Assembly: GCA_030340625.1 (NCBI GenBank)
Contig: JAOPHQ010004274.1
Coordinates: forward strand, 15,001-79,000
Length of the DNA: 64,000 nucleotides
From: Merluccius polli
Lineage: Eukaryota > Chordata > Actinopteri > Gadiformes > Merlucciidae
Direction: 5' to 3'
Position numbers and translations under genes: made by a program. The stretch's first letter is position 1. The number at the start of each line of letters is the position of its first letter. Below the pieces are notes generated by a model, which saw nothing but the letters and a program-made list of their open reading frames with translations, was not told the DNA's origin and did no database searches. This document shows positions 63,360-64,000 of the stretch, piece by piece.

Positions 63360-64000
63360 TTACTATGGGTTATTTTTTTCGTTCCTTGAATTTCAAGTAA
63401 ATGCCGGGCACTTCTGATAAGGTGGGCCAGCTGTCACTCATAGTGGCACTGGCCCACATTGGCCCTTATGTGGCTACGCGCCTGTTCGTAACACCCACAC
63501 CTCCCAGCCCATTTCTCCAGGTTCTCGGCAGTCCACAAGCCATCTCAGTGTGATGTCACAAATCAGGCTTTGATACACACCACCACCACCACCATGTCAA
63601 CAAGTCGAATTCCAAGGCACAGAGAAGTACGTTCGACATCACGAACGCACTGGAGAACAGGGTTAGTAAACTGTAGAAAGCAGCATGGAGTTGCAGAAGT
63701 TACCTACGGGGTCATAGCATCGTGCTGGAAAAGGGGCAAAATTAGCGTATCCAGCCAGGTGTCATGTTTTTATCACCGCCGATCAGCACTGGAGCCACTA
63801 AATATCTGACTACTCCAGAGTCATTTGTTCCAGGAGTGAATGTCAATTGTAACCTTTCCCACTAAAGACAAAAGCCAGATGTTACTGGGTGTTAGTGGGT
63901 TTTTTGTCCAGTGGGAAAGGGGCTTAAGTAATTATCGTAAAAAAACTTTCTTTCCAAGAGCTGTTAAATGTGAAGCAAAGAAATCAGGGTCTTCAAACAC
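63360..64000. other. Right end of window
   Basis: GTGGGCCAGCTGTCACTCATAG and CACATTGGCCCTTATGTGGC (63422-63475) resemble the end of a hAT element, possibly that of 55486-56913. CCTTTCCCACT (63857-63867) pairs with AGTGGGAAAGG (63911-63921), forming a small foldback. Nothing else is recognised. Confidence 0.5.

Overview
The window looks like teleost fish nuclear DNA. It holds one recognisable protein-coding gene with vertebrate-type introns, extremely dense dinucleotide and tetranucleotide microsatellites (CA/GT, CT/GA, AT, GGAT, TATG), long poly-C and poly-G runs, and many hAT-type non-autonomous DNA transposons, tRNA-derived SINE pieces, solo LTRs and a Ty3/gypsy element of the kind common in teleosts. 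Species cannot be fixed from the sequence.

The gene is a TMT (teleost multiple tissue) opsin on the + strand. Three coding exons are visible: 2300-2628 (TM3 to TM5, with the ERY motif), 37301-37534 (TM6 to TM7, with the retinal-binding lysine and NPxxY) and 47929-48252 (helix 8 and C-terminal tail, with stop). The first exon (N-terminus to TM3) must lie upstream of base 1, since exon 2 opens with two bases of a split glycine codon. The introns are 34.7 kb and 10.4 kb. Both lie exactly at positions where vertebrate visual opsins are also interrupted. Almost everything between the exons is repeat DNA.

Region by region: 1-2299 is the end of intron 1 with an 11-copy CTGT-type minisatellite. 2629-37300 is intron 2. 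It holds microsatellites, a solo LTR (9633-9974), a hAT-like element with perfect 8-bp target duplication (10998-11590), a decayed hAT transposase (18748-19023), a 48-nt near-perfect hairpin (19561-19608), a tandem segmental duplication (about 20640-24600 and 24640-27120), a 57-bp minisatellite, a palindromic MITE (29974-30262), an LTR-like copy (31677-32000) and two hAT elements that both landed in one TATG microsatellite. 37535-47928 is intron 3, with a three-layer nested insertion (37609-39055), a second copy of the 10998 family (43667-43972) and a hAT MITE (46763-46966).

Downstream of the gene, 48253 to about 50,000 holds candidate polyadenylation signals. 50,500-55,400 is AT-rich with MITEs. 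55486-56913 (minus strand) is a broken ZMYM1-like hAT transposase. 57121-63355 is a nested stack: a solo LTR interrupted by a MITE, which is itself interrupted by a second MITE, and interrupted separately by a Ty3/gypsy element. Each layer is supported by short flanking duplications or symmetric flanks. The gypsy copy has lost most of its 5' LTR and carries several stops and frameshifts, so it is not autonomous.

No bacterial-type system, CRISPR array or canonical RNA gene was found. The points most worth a second look are the tandem duplication with one unusually well conserved block, the hairpin at 19561, the GT-repeat splice acceptor of the last opsin exon, the nested transposon stack and a poly-C-linked motif shared by three unrelated loci.
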